Source: Cellulosimicrobium arenosum (GTDB taxonomy: Bacteria; Actinomycetota; Actinomycetes; Actinomycetales; Cellulomonadaceae). Taken from it: a DNA stretch of 64,000 nt. The DNA is taken from the NCBI RefSeq assembly GCF_014837295.1, contig NZ_JACYHB010000002.1, positions 310,001-374,000 of the forward strand, given 5' to 3'. The position numbers and the translations under genes are program-made. Positions 8,407 to 17,347 of the stretch are shown here, piece by piece. The notes under the pieces were generated by a model. The model was not told where the DNA came from and did not search any database. It saw nothing but the letters and a program-made list of their open reading frames with translations. How positions within the stretch are numbered: the first letter of the stretch is position 1; every line of letters starts with the position of its first letter.

Positions 8407-9054
8407 CTAGCGGGGGCCGAGGACGACGCGACGCCCCTCGACGCGCAGGCCTTCGCGCGCGACGCGACCGACGGTCTCGACGAGCAGCGCGCGCTCGGCG
8501 ATCTTGATGCGCTCGTGCAGGCTCGACTCGTCGTCCGCGTCCTCGACGGGCACGGCCACCTGAGCGATGATCGGGCCGGTGTCCACGCCGTCGTCCACGA
8601 CGTGCACGGTGCAGCCGGCGACCTTCACGCCGTGGGCGAGCGCGTCGCGCACCCCGTGCGCGCCGGGGAAGGACGGCAGCAGCGCCGGGTGCGTGTTGAT
8701 CGTCCGTCCGGCGAACCGGCCCACGAACGCCGGGCCGAGGATGCGCATGAAGCCGGCGAGCACCACGACGTCGGGCCGGAAGACGTCGACGGCCTGCGCG
8801 ACGGCCGCGTCCCACGCGGCGCGGTCCTCGAAGTCGCCCGGTCGCACGGCGACGGCCGCGACCCCGGCCTCGCGCGCGAGGTCCAGCCCGCCGGCGTCGG
8901 CCCGGTCGGACACGACGCCGACCACCCGGGCGCCGTAGGCCGCGTCGTCGTGCGCGGCCAGGAGCGCCGCGAGGTTGCTGCCCGCCCCCGACACGAGGAC
9001 GACGACCCGTGCGGAGGGCGTGGAGTCGACGAGGTGGCCGGACGGGGTCTGCAC
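8407..9054 (-). CDS. purN: Phosphoribosylglycinamide formyltransferase 1
   Basis: 215-residue GAR transformylase, step 3 of purine synthesis, using 10-formyl-THF. The phosphate loop VSGAGSN lies at 21-27. The catalytic triad is visible as Asn120 and His122 in INTHPALLP and Asp158 in DDGVDTG, with the same spacing as in E. coli PurN (106/108/144). The GTG at 9052-9054 is supported by AGGAG 4 bases upstream. It is convergent with the glutaredoxin-like gene and follows no other purine gene directly. Confidence 0.96.
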   Translation of the reverse strand: MQTPSGHLVDSTPSARVVVLVSGAGSNLAALLAAHDDAAYGARVVGVVSDRADAGGLDLAREAGVAAVAVRPGDFEDRAAWDAAVAQAVDVFRPDVVVLAGFMRILGPAFVGRFAGRTINTHPALLPSFPGAHGVRDALAHGVKVAGCTVHVVDDGVDTGPIIAQVAVPVEDADDESSLHERIKIAERALLVETVGRVAREGLRVEGRRVVLGPR

Positions 9055-9156
9055 GGTTCTCCTGGCGGTCGGTGGTCGTGGTCGCGGGGCGGCAAGAAGC
9101 ACCGTCCCCCGATGGGAGAATGTACCGCGACCACGCCCCCCGACCGAGGAGACGCC

Positions 9157-9687
9157 GTGGGGAACCCGTACTCCCCTCCAGACCCGGACGCGCCACCGCG
9201 TCCCCCCGCACCCGTCCCGCCGGCGCAGGTGAGCCCCCAGCAGGAGCCCGTGACCCCTGCGGGTCGGCCGGCTCCCCCCGGGCCGCCCGACCCGGAGACG
9301 TCGCGTGTCGCGGTGCGCCGCGTCCTGCACTTCGGCCTCCTCCTGCTCGTGGTGGTGGTCGTGGGCACGATGCCGTTCCCGTGGCGCGACGTCGCGCTGC
9401 TGGCCGCCGTCGCGGCGATCGTCGCGGGCGTGCGGGCGATCGTCGCGGCACGACGCGCGCGCACGCGCCCCCTCCTCGTCGTCGCGCTCTCGCTGGGGCT
9501 CGCGCTGTCCGCGACGATCGTGCTGCAGTCGATCACGTCGCTGCTGCTGTGGGACGTCGAGGCCGCGTACCAGGAGTGCCTCGACGGCGCGATCACCGTC
9601 GACGCGACCGCACGCTGCGACGCGGAACGTACGCAGGGGATCGAGGACTGGACCACGCGCCTCGGGGGCGGGACCGTCACGCCGTGA
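9157..9687 (+). CDS. Pro-rich small membrane protein, unknown function
   Basis: 176 residues from a GTG at 9157, chosen because GAGGAG sits 5 bases upstream; an ATG at 9112 in the same frame is possible. The first 50 residues are Pro/Gln/Thr-rich and probably cytoplasmic. Three hydrophobic segments follow (about 60-78, 81-97 and 108-128), then a 45-residue charged tail with two cysteines (ECLDG, ARCDAE) that may be extracellular and disulfide-bonded. The layout resembles small DUF4190-like actinobacterial membrane proteins, but I do not recognise the family with confidence. It is divergent from purN and convergent with the DUF6350 gene. Confidence 0.7.
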   Translation: MGNPYSPPDPDAPPRPPAPVPPAQVSPQQEPVTPAGRPAPPGPPDPETSRVAVRRVLHFGLLLLVVVVVGTMPFPWRDVALLAAVAAIVAGVRAIVAARRARTRPLLVVALSLGLALSATIVLQSITSLLLWDVEAAYQECLDGAITVDATARCDAERTQGIEDWTTRLGGGTVTP

Positions 9688-9690
9688 GCA

Positions 9691-9724
9691 CCGCCGGCGG
9701 GACCGGGAGAGGTCCGGTCGGCGG
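9691..9724. terminator. Terminator hairpin between convergent genes
   Basis: Outer CCGCC/GGCGG and inner GACCGG/CCGGTC stems (9701-9706 with 9714-9719). A second perfect 7-bp stem (CTCAGCC/GGCTGAG, 9728-9744) overlaps the end of the leftward gene. Confidence 0.6.
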
Positions 9725-9728
9725 CCGC

Positions 9729-11018
9729 TCAGCCCGCGGCTGAGACGTCCTGGTCGTCGGTGCGGACGCGACGGTCCCGCCAGCGGGCCGGGAGGCCGAG
9801 CACCGCGAACCGACCCGCCCCGAGCGCGAGCAGCGCGCCGCCGCCCACCTCGGCGGCCGCGAACAGCCCGACGAGCAACGCGTCGGCCCCGACGTAGGCG
9901 AGCCGACCCGGCCCCACGGCGCCGCTCGCCGCCCACACCGCCAACCCGACGAGCACCCCCGTCGCGAGCACCACCCCGAGCCACGCGAGCGCGAGAGCGG
10001 ACCACGGCACCTGGGCGCGACCGCGCGCGACGTCGGACGCGCGCCGCCAGACGAACGCGCCGGCGACCACGCCCAGGACGACGACGAGCGCGGGTGCCCA
10101 CGGTGTCAGAGCGTTGGCCCAGTCGTCGCCCGGCAGCGCACCGAGCAACGGGACCGCCGGGAGCGCGCCCGACTGCGAGCCCGCGGTCGTGAAGCTGCTT
10201 CCCGTACCGACGGTGAACCCGGGCCCCACGATCCACGCACCGGCCCAGGCCATCAGGTCGGGCAGGACGGCGAGCTGCGCGACCGCGAGCACGACGCCAC
10301 CGATCACGCCCGGGGCGAGCCCGGTGACGACGTCGCCCGAGGTCGCGCGCCCGGCGACGATCCACGCTCCCGTGAGCAGCGCGCAGGCGACCACGAGCAG
10401 ACCCACCGCGACCGCTCCCCCGCGCAGGCCGAGCCGGAACGCCGGGGGCAGCCACCGGTCCGTCCGCGACGCGAGCGCGGCGACCGTCGGAGCGTCCGGC
10501 CTCGCCAGGAGGCCGGCGCCCAACCCGACCCCGCCGACGACGAGCCCGCCGAGCGCCGCGGCGACCAGGCCCCAGCTCGGAGTCGCTCCGGTGAGGAACG
10601 CGACGCCCGCGGTGAGGAGCGCGTAGGTGACGGCCCCGGCGCCCCACGCGCGCCAGGACGTGTGCGCGGACCGCCGGGCGCAGGCGAAGCAGCAGAACAG
10701 CGCGAGCGCCGTCAGGCCGAGCGGGACGAAGGTGATCGTCGTCCCGGTCGCCGCGAGCGGCACGCCGTGGCCGAGCAGCCACAGCCCGGCGCCGACGGTG
10801 ACCGCCCGCCCCCACCCGACGTCGGAGGTGGACTGCGTCGAGGACGCGAGGAACGCGACGACGGCGGGCAGCACGACGACGGCGAGCGAGAGCGCGGCCG
10901 CCTGCGACGCCGCGACGGTTCCGGACGTGCGGTGGCGCGCGGGCGGGGGCGGCGGGACCGGCGGCACGCCCTCGACGGTCCGCGTGCGTGCCGCGCGGGT
11001 CGCGCTGGTGGTGCTCAT
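9729..11018 (-). CDS. DUF6350 / PerM-like polytopic membrane protein
   Basis: 429-residue protein with a short Pro-rich cytoplasmic N-terminus (VPPVPPPPP) and about ten hydrophobic segments. Architecture, length and position next to purN/purH match DUF6350 proteins, which include the mycobacterial cell-division factor PerM, implicated in divisome stability under stress. That role here is by family only. Two ATGs are possible: 11018 (used) with GGGGA 11 bases upstream, and 11027, three residues longer, with the same G-run 3 bases upstream. It is divergent from the patatin gene. Confidence 0.75.
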   Translation of the reverse strand: MSTTSATRAARTRTVEGVPPVPPPPPARHRTSGTVAASQAAALSLAVVVLPAVVAFLASSTQSTSDVGWGRAVTVGAGLWLLGHGVPLAATGTTITFVPLGLTALALFCCFACARRSAHTSWRAWGAGAVTYALLTAGVAFLTGATPSWGLVAAALGGLVVGGVGLGAGLLARPDAPTVAALASRTDRWLPPAFRLGLRGGAVAVGLLVVACALLTGAWIVAGRATSGDVVTGLAPGVIGGVVLAVAQLAVLPDLMAWAGAWIVGPGFTVGTGSSFTTAGSQSGALPAVPLLGALPGDDWANALTPWAPALVVVLGVVAGAFVWRRASDVARGRAQVPWSALALAWLGVVLATGVLVGLAVWAASGAVGPGRLAYVGADALLVGLFAAAEVGGGALLALGAGRFAVLGLPARWRDRRVRTDDQDVSAAG

Positions 11019-11114
11019 GGGTGACATCGTCCCCGATGGCGTCCCGCGTGCGGGTGAGGTGGCCCGGCGCGCCCGTCGACCGCGTGTGCCCGCGACCACG
11101 CGCACGCGCGCCCG

Positions 11115-11120
11115 TACGAT
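11115..11120 (+). promoter_or_regulatory. -10 box of a leaderless patatin-acyltransferase transcript
   Basis: TACGAT ends 6 bases before the ATG at 11127 and no ribosome site lies between, so the mRNA probably starts at the start codon. Confidence 0.5.
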
Positions 11121-11126
11121 CGGGCC

Positions 11127-11981
11127 ATGACCACCCGGCCCGGCACCACCGCGTTCGTGCTGGGAGGTGGGGGCGTACGGGGCGCGGTCGAGATCGGGAT
11201 GCTGCGTGCGCTCCTGGAACGGGACATCACCCCCGACCTCGTCGTCGGCACGTCGATCGGCGCCATCAACGGTGCTGCGCTCGCCGCCGACCCCACCCCG
11301 GCCGTGGTTCCCCGCCTCGTGTCGGCGTGGTCCTCGCCGGTGGCGGCGCAGATCTACGGCGAGGCGTGGTACCGGCAGGTGGGACGGCTGGCGCGGACCC
11401 GCACGCACCTCGCGAGCCCCGAGCCGTTGCGCGCGCTGCTTCGCCAGGTGCTCGGGCGGCGCGAGACCTTCGCGGACCTCGAGGTGCCTCTCGTCGTGGC
11501 GGCGGCCTCGATCGAGCGCGCCGCAGAGCGCTGGTTCAGCACGGGCCCGCTCGTGGACGCGGTCGTCGCGTCCGCGTCCGTCCCGGGTGCGCTGCCGCCG
11601 ACGCGGATCGACGGCGAGCACTACGTGGACGGCGGGGTGGTGTCCTCCATCCCGCTGGGCGAGGCCGTGCGGCGCGGCGCGGACACGATCTGGGTGCTCC
11701 AGGTCGGGCGGATCGAGGAGCAGCTGCGGCCGCCGCGCAACGCCGTCGAGGTCGCGAAGGTCACGTTCGAGATCTCGCGTCGGCACCGGTTCGCGCGCGA
11801 GCTGGCCGAGGTGCCCGACGACGTCACGGTGCACGTGCTGCCGAGCGGCGGGCCCCTGGCGGGCGACGAGAGGATCAGCTCGTCGCGCCGCCTCGACGCG
11901 ACCCGGGCCCGCGCGGCGTCCTCGTACGCGGCGTCGACGAGGTACCTGGACGCCCTGGACTCGACGGGCGGCAGCAGATGA
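11127..11981 (+). CDS. Patatin-like phospholipase
   Basis: 284-residue serine acyl hydrolase. The oxyanion loop GGGGVRGA is at 13-20, the nucleophile Ser43 lies in GTSIG, and the dyad Asp167 lies in YVDGGVV, the complete patatin catalytic set. It likely releases fatty acids from glycerophospholipids. The start is leaderless-like (TACGAT 6 bases upstream). The stop overlaps the next gene as ATGA, so hydrolase and acyltransferase are made together, which suggests deacylation and reacylation of membrane lipids. No signal peptide is visible, so it probably acts at the inner face of the membrane. Confidence 0.9.
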   Translation: MTTRPGTTAFVLGGGGVRGAVEIGMLRALLERDITPDLVVGTSIGAINGAALAADPTPAVVPRLVSAWSSPVAAQIYGEAWYRQVGRLARTRTHLASPEPLRALLRQVLGRRETFADLEVPLVVAAASIERAAERWFSTGPLVDAVVASASVPGALPPTRIDGEHYVDGGVVSSIPLGEAVRRGADTIWVLQVGRIEEQLRPPRNAVEVAKVTFEISRRHRFARELAEVPDDVTVHVLPSGGPLAGDERISSSRRLDATRARAASSYAASTRYLDALDSTGGSR

Positions 11982-13078
11982 ACGTCGCGCCGCCGCCGAG
12001 GTGGGTGCGCCGCCTGGTCGTGGCGCCCCTGGTCGTGCTGCTCGCCGTGGCGCTGCTCCCGACGAGCTTCTTGTTCGTCGTCTTCGTCGCCGCCGTGGTG
12101 AGCTGGGCGCTGCCCGGACGGCTGCGCGTGGTGCGCGCCGTGTGGATCGCGTGCTTCTACGTCCTGTGGGACGCCGCCGCGGTCGTCGCACTGTTCGCGC
12201 TGTGGGTCGCGTCCGGGTTCGGGTGGGCCGTCCGGCGCGCACCGTTCCGGCGCGCGCACGTGCGGCTCGCGGGCGCGATGCTCTCGGTGCTGTTCTGGCA
12301 GGTCCGGTGGACCCTGCGACTGCGCATCGAGGTGGACCTGTCCGACGCCGCGGGGCTGGACGACGAACCCGTCCTGGTCGTCAGCCGCCACGCGGGACCG
12401 GGCGACTCGTTCATCATCATGGACCGGATCCTCAACCGGTTCCGACGCGAGCCGCGCGTCGTGCTCAAGGACACGCTGCAGTGGGACCCCGCCATCGACG
12501 CGCTGCTGCACCGGATCCCGGCGTACTTCGTCGTGCCGCGCTCGCGCCGACGAGCGGGCGCGGCGTCCGGCACCGACGCCGTGGCGCACCTCGCGGCGCG
12601 CATGGCGCCCGACGCCGCACTGCTGCTGTTCCCCGAGGGTGGCAACGTCACGCCGCGACGCCGCGACGCGCGCATCGCCGCGCTGCGGGCCGTCGGCGAG
12701 GACCACCTGGCGGACCGCGCGGAGCAGATGCCGCACGTCATGGCGCCGCACGTCGGCGGGTTCCTCGCGGCGCTGGACGGGACGCCGACGACCGGGGTCG
12801 CCGTCGTCGCGCACACCGGTCTCGAGGATCTCGTCACCCCGCGCGACATCTGGCGCGAGCTGCCGATGGACAAGAAGATCACCATGAAGGTGTGGTCCAC
12901 GCCCCGGGTGGACCTCCCGGCGGGCGACGACGAGCGCGCGGCGTGGCTGTACGCCCAGTGGGCACGACTCGATGCCTGGCTGGCCACCGAGGGTGCCCCC
13001 ACGGCTCGCTCCGCCGACCGCACCGCGCACGACGACGGCGCCCGCCCCGGCGAGGGACGGGCGCCGTCGGGCGGCTGA
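11978..13078 (+). CDS. PlsC-like 1-acyl-glycerophosphate acyltransferase
   Basis: 366-residue membrane protein with two or three N-terminal hydrophobic segments (about 14-46 and 52-82), then an acyltransferase domain. The HX4D motif is complete (SRHAGPGD, His138 and Asp143) and FPEGG at 218-222 is the second family motif. It should acylate a lysophospholipid or related acceptor at the cytoplasmic side. It overlaps the patatin stop by 4 bases. The C-terminal 30 residues are Asp/Gly/Pro-rich and their DNA forms a terminator stem. The stop codon abuts that of the convergent sucD gene. Confidence 0.87.
   Translation: MNVAPPPRWVRRLVVAPLVVLLAVALLPTSFLFVVFVAAVVSWALPGRLRVVRAVWIACFYVLWDAAAVVALFALWVASGFGWAVRRAPFRRAHVRLAGAMLSVLFWQVRWTLRLRIEVDLSDAAGLDDEPVLVVSRHAGPGDSFIIMDRILNRFRREPRVVLKDTLQWDPAIDALLHRIPAYFVVPRSRRRAGAASGTDAVAHLAARMAPDAALLLFPEGGNVTPRRRDARIAALRAVGEDHLADRAEQMPHVMAPHVGGFLAALDGTPTTGVAVVAHTGLEDLVTPRDIWRELPMDKKITMKVWSTPRVDLPAGDDERAAWLYAQWARLDAWLATEGAPTARSADRTAHDDGARPGEGRAPSGG
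13034..13068. terminator. Terminator inside the end of the acyltransferase gene
   Basis: A perfect 11-bp stem, GACGGCGCCCG with CGGGCGCCGTC, around a 13-base loop that can pair further. It serves both convergent genes, which have no spacer between their stops. Confidence 0.7.
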
Positions 13079-13972
13079 TCAGGCCGAGAGGATCTCGCGC
13101 ATGAGCGCGGCGGTCTCGGACGGCGTCTTGCCGACCTTGACGCCGACGGCCTCGAGGGCCTCCTTCTTCGCCTGCGCGGTACCGGCGGAGCCGGACACGA
13201 TCGCGCCGGCGTGGCCCATCGTCTTGCCCTCGGGGGCCGTGAAGCCCGCGACGTACCCGACGACCGGCTTGGTGACGTGCTCGGCGATGTACGCCGCGGC
13301 ACGCTCCTCGGCGTCGCCGCCGATCTCACCGATCATCACGATGGCCCGGGTCTCGGGGTCGTTCTCGAACGCCTCGAGCGCGTCGATGTGCGTGGTGCCG
13401 ACGATCGGGTCGCCGCCGATGCCGATGGCGGTGGAGAACCCGAGGTCCTTCAGCTCGTACATCATCTGGTAGGTCAGCGTGCCCGACTTCGACACGAGGC
13501 CGATGGGGCCCTTGCCCGTGATGGTGTGCGGCGTGATGCCGGCCAACGACTCGCCCGGCGTGATGATGCCGGGGCAGTTCGGGCCGATCATGCGGGTGCT
13601 CCTGCCCTGCAGGTAGGCCCAGACCTCGGCGGAGTCCTGGACGGGCACGCCCTCGGTGATGACCACGATGAGCGGCATCTCGGCGTCCACGGCCTCGATC
13701 GCCGCGTCCTTGGTGAAGGCCGGGGGCACGAAGAGCACGGAGACGTTCGCCCCGGTCTCGGCCATGGCCTCCTTGACGGTGCCGAAGACCGGCAGCGTGA
13801 CGTCGTCGCCCTCGTGGTTCTTGTGCGTGACCGTCGTGCCGGCCTTGCGGGCGTTGACGCCACCCACGATCTGCGCGCCGGAGTCGAGCATCAGGGCGGT
13901 GTGCTTGGCACCCATCCCGCCGGTGATGCCCTGGACGATGATCTTCGAGTCGGAGTTCAGGTAGATCGACAT
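13079..13972 (-). CDS. sucD: Succinyl-CoA synthetase alpha subunit
   Basis: 297-residue subunit of the TCA-cycle enzyme that converts succinyl-CoA to succinate with NTP formation. The N-terminal CoA-binding domain contains [20 protein letters not shown] and [11 protein letters not shown] are conserved ligase motifs, and the phosphorylated histidine lies in [12 protein letters not shown] near residue 250. Length is normal. It follows sucC after a 36-base gap and is presumably co-transcribed. The ribosome site is weak (AGAGA), consistent with coupling to sucC. Confidence 0.97.
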   Translation of the reverse strand: MSIYLNSDSKIIVQGITGGMGAKHTALMLDSGAQIVGGVNARKAGTTVTHKNHEGDDVTLPVFGTVKEAMAETGANVSVLFVPPAFTKDAAIEAVDAEMPLIVVITEGVPVQDSAEVWAYLQGRSTRMIGPNCPGIITPGESLAGITPHTITGKGPIGLVSKSGTLTYQMMYELKDLGFSTAIGIGGDPIVGTTHIDALEAFENDPETRAIVMIGEIGGDAEERAAAYIAEHVTKPVVGYVAGFTAPEGKTMGHAGAIVSGSAGTAQAKKEALEAVGVKVGKTPSETAALMREILSA

Positions 13973-14008
13973 GGTGTTCTCTGTCTCAGCTTTCGACGTC
14001 TCGGGCGA

Positions 14009-15202
14009 TCAGGCGGTCGCGGCGGCGTGGGCCAGCTCGGCCGCCTTGTCGGCGCCGCCGTCCATCGTCTCGGCCAGGGTCACGAGCGGGTGTGCCGCGT
14101 CGGCCAGGATCTGACGGCCGAGCGCGACGTTGTTGCCGTCGAGGCGCACGACCAGGGGCTTGGTGGCCTCGGCGCCGAGGATCTCCAGCGCGCCGACGAT
14201 GCCGTTCGCGACCTCGTCGCACGCGGTGATGCCGCCGAACACGTTCACGAACACCGCCTTCACCTGCGGGTCGTTCAGGATGACGTCGAGCCCGTTGGCC
14301 ATGACCTTCGCGTTCGCGCCGCCGCCGATGTCGAGGAAGTTGGCGGGCTTGACGCCGCCGTGCGCCTCGCCGGCATAGGCGACGACGTCGAGGGTGCTCA
14401 TGACGAGTCCCGCGCCGTTGCCGATGATGCCGACCTCGCCGTCGAGCTTCACGTAGTTGAGGCCGTTCGCCTTGGCCTTGGCCTCGAGCGGGTCGGCCGC
14501 CTCCTTGTCCTCGAGCTCCGCGTGCTCCGGGTGACGCACCTCGGACGCGTTCTCGTCGAGCGTGACCTTGCCGTCGAGCGCGACGATCTGCCCGTCCTCG
14601 GTGCGGACCAGCGGGTTCACCTCGACGAGCGTCGCGTCCTCCTCGGTGAACACGGTCCACAGCGAGCGGATGACCGACGCGACCGGGGCCTTGAGGTCCT
14701 CGGCGAAGCCGGCCGTCTCGACGATCTCGAACGCCTTCGCCTCGTCGATGCCGACGATGGGGTCGACGGCGACCTTGGCGAGCGCGTCGGGGCGCTCGAC
14801 CGCGAGCTGCTCGATCTCCACGCCGCCCTCGACGGAGCACATGGCGAGGTAGTTGCGGTTCGACCGGTCCAGCAGGACGGAGAAGTAGAACTCCTCCGCG
14901 ATCTTGGCACCCTGCGCGATCATCACGCGGTGGACCGTGTGGCCCTTGATGTCCATGCCGAGGATCTCGGCCGCCTTCTCCTGCGCCTCGGCCGGGGAGT
15001 GGGCGAGCTTCACGCCGCCGGCCTTGCCACGACCACCGGTCTTCACCTGAGCCTTGACGACGACCACACCGTCCGGTCCGCCGCCGATCAGTTCCTCCGC
15101 GCCTGCGCGCGCTTCGTCGGGTGTCGTCGCGACGACCCCGCCCAGCACGGGCACGCCGTGCTTCTCGAAGATGTCGCGCGCCTGGTATTCGAACAGGTCC
15201 AC
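14009..15202 (-). CDS. sucC: Succinyl-CoA synthetase beta subunit
   Basis: 397-residue ATP-grasp subunit, partner of SucD. The N-terminus [19 protein letters not shown] is the canonical SucC start. [16 protein letters not shown] is the nucleotide-binding strand, and LVEVNPL and [12 protein letters not shown] are conserved. The GTG at 15200-15202 was chosen because it matches the family N-terminus and has GGAAGGA about 9 bases upstream; an in-frame ATG at 15241 would add 13 poorly conserved residues. The upstream region carries a 7-bp inverted repeat that may be regulatory. Confidence 0.96.
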   Translation of the reverse strand: MDLFEYQARDIFEKHGVPVLGGVVATTPDEARAGAEELIGGGPDGVVVVKAQVKTGGRGKAGGVKLAHSPAEAQEKAAEILGMDIKGHTVHRVMIAQGAKIAEEFYFSVLLDRSNRNYLAMCSVEGGVEIEQLAVERPDALAKVAVDPIVGIDEAKAFEIVETAGFAEDLKAPVASVIRSLWTVFTEEDATLVEVNPLVRTEDGQIVALDGKVTLDENASEVRHPEHAELEDKEAADPLEAKAKANGLNYVKLDGEVGIIGNGAGLVMSTLDVVAYAGEAHGGVKPANFLDIGGGANAKVMANGLDVILNDPQVKAVFVNVFGGITACDEVANGIVGALEILGAEATKPLVVRLDGNNVALGRQILADAAHPLVTLAETMDGGADKAAELAHAAATA

Positions 15203-15245
15203 CCTGCTGCGTCCTTCCGTTGGATGCGCCGTGTGCGGCATGGCC

Positions 15246-15267
15246 GATGTCTCGACGTCAAGACATC
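15246..15267. promoter_or_regulatory. Inverted repeat upstream of sucC
   Basis: GATGTCT (15246-15252) and AGACATC (15261-15267) form a perfect dyad around an 8-base spacer containing GACGTC. It lies 44-65 bases upstream of the sucC start. A TACGCT box sits just upstream of it on the minus strand, so the dyad would overlap the transcription start. Confidence 0.45.
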
Positions 15268-15387
15268 CCCGTACAGCGTAGCCTCACGGGCGTCCGCGAA
15301 CACCTCCGGACGGGCGCCGGGGCCCGGCGGCGCGTGTTCCGTTGGTCACGCCTGCACCCCGGGACGCTCGCAGCGCCTGTCCTGGCG

Positions 15388-16974
15388 TCAGTCCTCGACG
15401 GGGACGTCGACCCACCGGACCGGTGAGCTCCCGGTCACGTACTCGGTCGAGCCGTAGGGCACGTCGACGGTCACCGTGTCCGTCCCGGTGTCCGGCCACA
15501 CCACGCTCTGGCGCGACGACTGCCCGGGCTCGAGCGACCCGACGGACTGGTCGACCAGGGCGTTGCGTCCGTCGAAGGTGTACAGACCCGGCTCGCCGAG
15601 GTAGTCCACGGGATAGGTGCGCAGCGAGCCGTCGAGCAGGGTCACGTTGTTCGCACCCCGCCAGTCCCCGCTCGTGTTGCCGCGGGCGTCCTGGATCGAG
15701 GACAGGACCTCGGTGGAGTACACGGGCTTCTCGCCCTCGTTGGTGACCTCCAGGTCGCCGACGAGGTAGCTCCCCACGCGGTGGACCCGGAGGAGCGCGA
15801 CACCCAGGGTCTGCTTCTGGCCGAGGTCGTCGAGGTGCTCGACCGTCTCGCCGCCCAGGCCCTCGACGACCGGTCCCTCGGCGACGGGCAGGCCGTCCTC
15901 GCCCGTCTCCTGCGTGACCGACTCCTGGACGACGTCGGTGCCCTGGCCGGTGAGCTCGATGGTCACACGACGGTTGAGCGCGCGGGCCTCGTCGGTCTCC
16001 TCGGTGGTCAGCGGGTCCGACTCTCCCCGGCCCTCGACCACCACGTCGAACCGGTCGAGGTCGTCGATCAGCACGTCCATCCGGTCGGCGACCGCCTGCG
16101 CGCGCGCCTCGGACAGCTCCTGGTTGTCCTCCTCGGAGCCGACGTCGTCGGTGTGCCCGATCACGCGCAGCTCCCCGCTCGACGCGTTGATCAGCTGGAA
16201 GTCCACGTCCCAGAACGCCTCGTCCGCCTCGTCGGAGAGCTCGGCGGAGTCGACGTCGAACAGGACGTCGGAGCTGATGTCGAGCGTGACCGTCTCCGCC
16301 GAGCGCCGGGTGCGCACCGATCCCTCGTCCTGGGCGATGTAGGTCTCGATGAACGCCGTCGGCACGCGCAGGTCGCCCGGCGCCTCAGCCGTCAGGTCGG
16401 CGACGGGAACGGTCAGGTCCGGGACCTTCGCAGCATCGACGACCGGCACGTCCTCCACCAGGCCGACGTGCGGGACCAGGACGTCGGTCGTCGGGGTGTC
16501 CGGAGCGTCGAACGCGACGTACCCCAGCACGGGCTCGCGACCGTTCTCGATGATGTCGTTGTCGCCGACGCTGCCGACGACCTCGCCCTCGGCGGTGTAC
16601 GCGGCCTCCCGGACGGTGCCACCCTCGAGGTCGACGAGCCGCAGACCGTCGAACGCCGACTCGTCGCTCACCGAGACGTTGGTGAAGGCCTCCCGCACCC
16701 GGACGTTGCCCTCGCCCGTCGTGTGGGCCCCGACCCGCAGGACCCCGAGGTCGCCGTCGATCGCGAGCGGACCGATGCTCAGGTCGACCGGGACGCCGAG
16801 GACGTCTGCCTGGAGCTCGACGGGGGCCGGGTCGACCGTCTGCGACGGGGCCGCGGGTGCGACCGTCGGGGGCGTGGGGCGCGGGACCTCGATGCCGCAC
16901 GCGCCGAGCGTCGCGACGAGCACCAGCGCGCCGCCGAGCGCGACGGGCGTCCTCAGTGAACGGTGGCGTGACAT
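15388..16974 (-). CDS. OmpA-domain lipoprotein
   Basis: 528-residue exported lipoprotein. A signal peptide ends in the lipobox LGAC with the acylated Cys at residue 26, followed by a Pro/Thr-rich stretch. An OmpA/MotB-like peptidoglycan-binding domain spans about 240-350: VLFDVDSAEL, VIGHTDDVGS, LSEARAQAVADRM and GRGESDP are its landmarks. About 170 residues on either side are beta-rich, conserved-looking and of unknown function; the C-terminal part resembles domains that bind or modify surface ligands, but I cannot name it. It would tether the membrane to the cell wall. The ATG at 16974 has GGGAG 6 bases upstream. It is divergent from the HTH/Clp-N pair. Confidence 0.85.
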   Translation of the reverse strand: MSRHRSLRTPVALGGALVLVATLGACGIEVPRPTPPTVAPAAPSQTVDPAPVELQADVLGVPVDLSIGPLAIDGDLGVLRVGAHTTGEGNVRVREAFTNVSVSDESAFDGLRLVDLEGGTVREAAYTAEGEVVGSVGDNDIIENGREPVLGYVAFDAPDTPTTDVLVPHVGLVEDVPVVDAAKVPDLTVPVADLTAEAPGDLRVPTAFIETYIAQDEGSVRTRRSAETVTLDISSDVLFDVDSAELSDEADEAFWDVDFQLINASSGELRVIGHTDDVGSEEDNQELSEARAQAVADRMDVLIDDLDRFDVVVEGRGESDPLTTEETDEARALNRRVTIELTGQGTDVVQESVTQETGEDGLPVAEGPVVEGLGGETVEHLDDLGQKQTLGVALLRVHRVGSYLVGDLEVTNEGEKPVYSTEVLSSIQDARGNTSGDWRGANNVTLLDGSLRTYPVDYLGEPGLYTFDGRNALVDQSVGSLEPGQSSRQSVVWPDTGTDTVTVDVPYGSTEYVTGSSPVRWVDVPVED

Positions 16975-17076
16975 CGAATCTCCCTGCTCGGCCCGCGGGG
17001 CATGACGGAGGCGAGGGCCTCGGGCCCGGCAGAGCGTACCGGAGACGCCCGAGCCCTCTCCACGCACGAGCACGTC

Positions 17077-17120
17077 CGTCAACCACAGTTGACGGATGCA
17101 CGCTGTCAACGTACATTGAC
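17077..17120 (+). promoter_or_regulatory. Strong leaderless promoter with GTTGAC/GTCAAC operators
   Basis: A near-consensus promoter, TTGACG (17089-17094) and TACATT (17112-17117) with 17-bp spacing, ends 6 bases before the ATG at 17124. Superimposed are CGTCAAC-CACA-GTTGACG (17077-17094, perfect dyad), GTCAAC (17105-17110) and TTGAC (17116-17120). Repressor binding there would block RNA polymerase; autoregulation by the encoded HTH protein is the simplest guess. Confidence 0.7.
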
Positions 17121-17123
17121 GCC

Positions 17124-17345
17124 ATGGATCTTCTCGACCTGGACGCCGCGAGCGGCGCCGACCCCGACGCAGGGCTGCGCGCCGTCCGCTCCCTGCGCGT
17201 GCTCGCGGAACGGCTCGAGGCGCTCCAGGTCGCGAGCGCGCGGGAGCAGGGGTGGTCGTGGCAGGAGATCGCCGAGCGCCTCGGGGTCACGCGCCAGGCG
17301 GCGCACAAGAAGTACGGATCGTCCCGCAGCACCAGGAGGTCATGA
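17124..17345 (+). CDS. Small helix-turn-helix regulator
   Basis: 73-residue protein. Residues 1-20 are acidic, 21-42 form a helix (RAVRSLRVLAERLEALQVAS), and 43-67 a helix-turn-helix (GWSWQEIAERLGVTRQAAHKKY). It resembles the small HTH proteins that accompany Clp N-domain proteins in actinobacteria. Its transcript is probably leaderless, and repeated GTTGAC dyads cover its promoter. The stop overlaps the next gene's first ATG, and an AGGAGG near the 3' end serves that gene. Likely a DNA-binding repressor or activator of its own operon; the target set is unknown. Confidence 0.8.
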   Translation: MDLLDLDAASGADPDAGLRAVRSLRVLAERLEALQVASAREQGWSWQEIAERLGVTRQAAHKKYGSSRSTRRS

Positions 17346-17347
17346 CC

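Noticed and set aside
15303-15340. GC-rich partial palindrome after the OmpA-lipoprotein gene as a terminator
   Set aside because: Only six base pairs form before mismatches; too weak to list as a feature.
13211-15457. A 748-codon open frame on the plus strand across sucD and sucC
   Set aside because: It is antisense to two unmistakable conserved genes; long antisense frames are a by-product of high GC. Its translation is Arg/Gly/Asp/Val low-complexity without domains.
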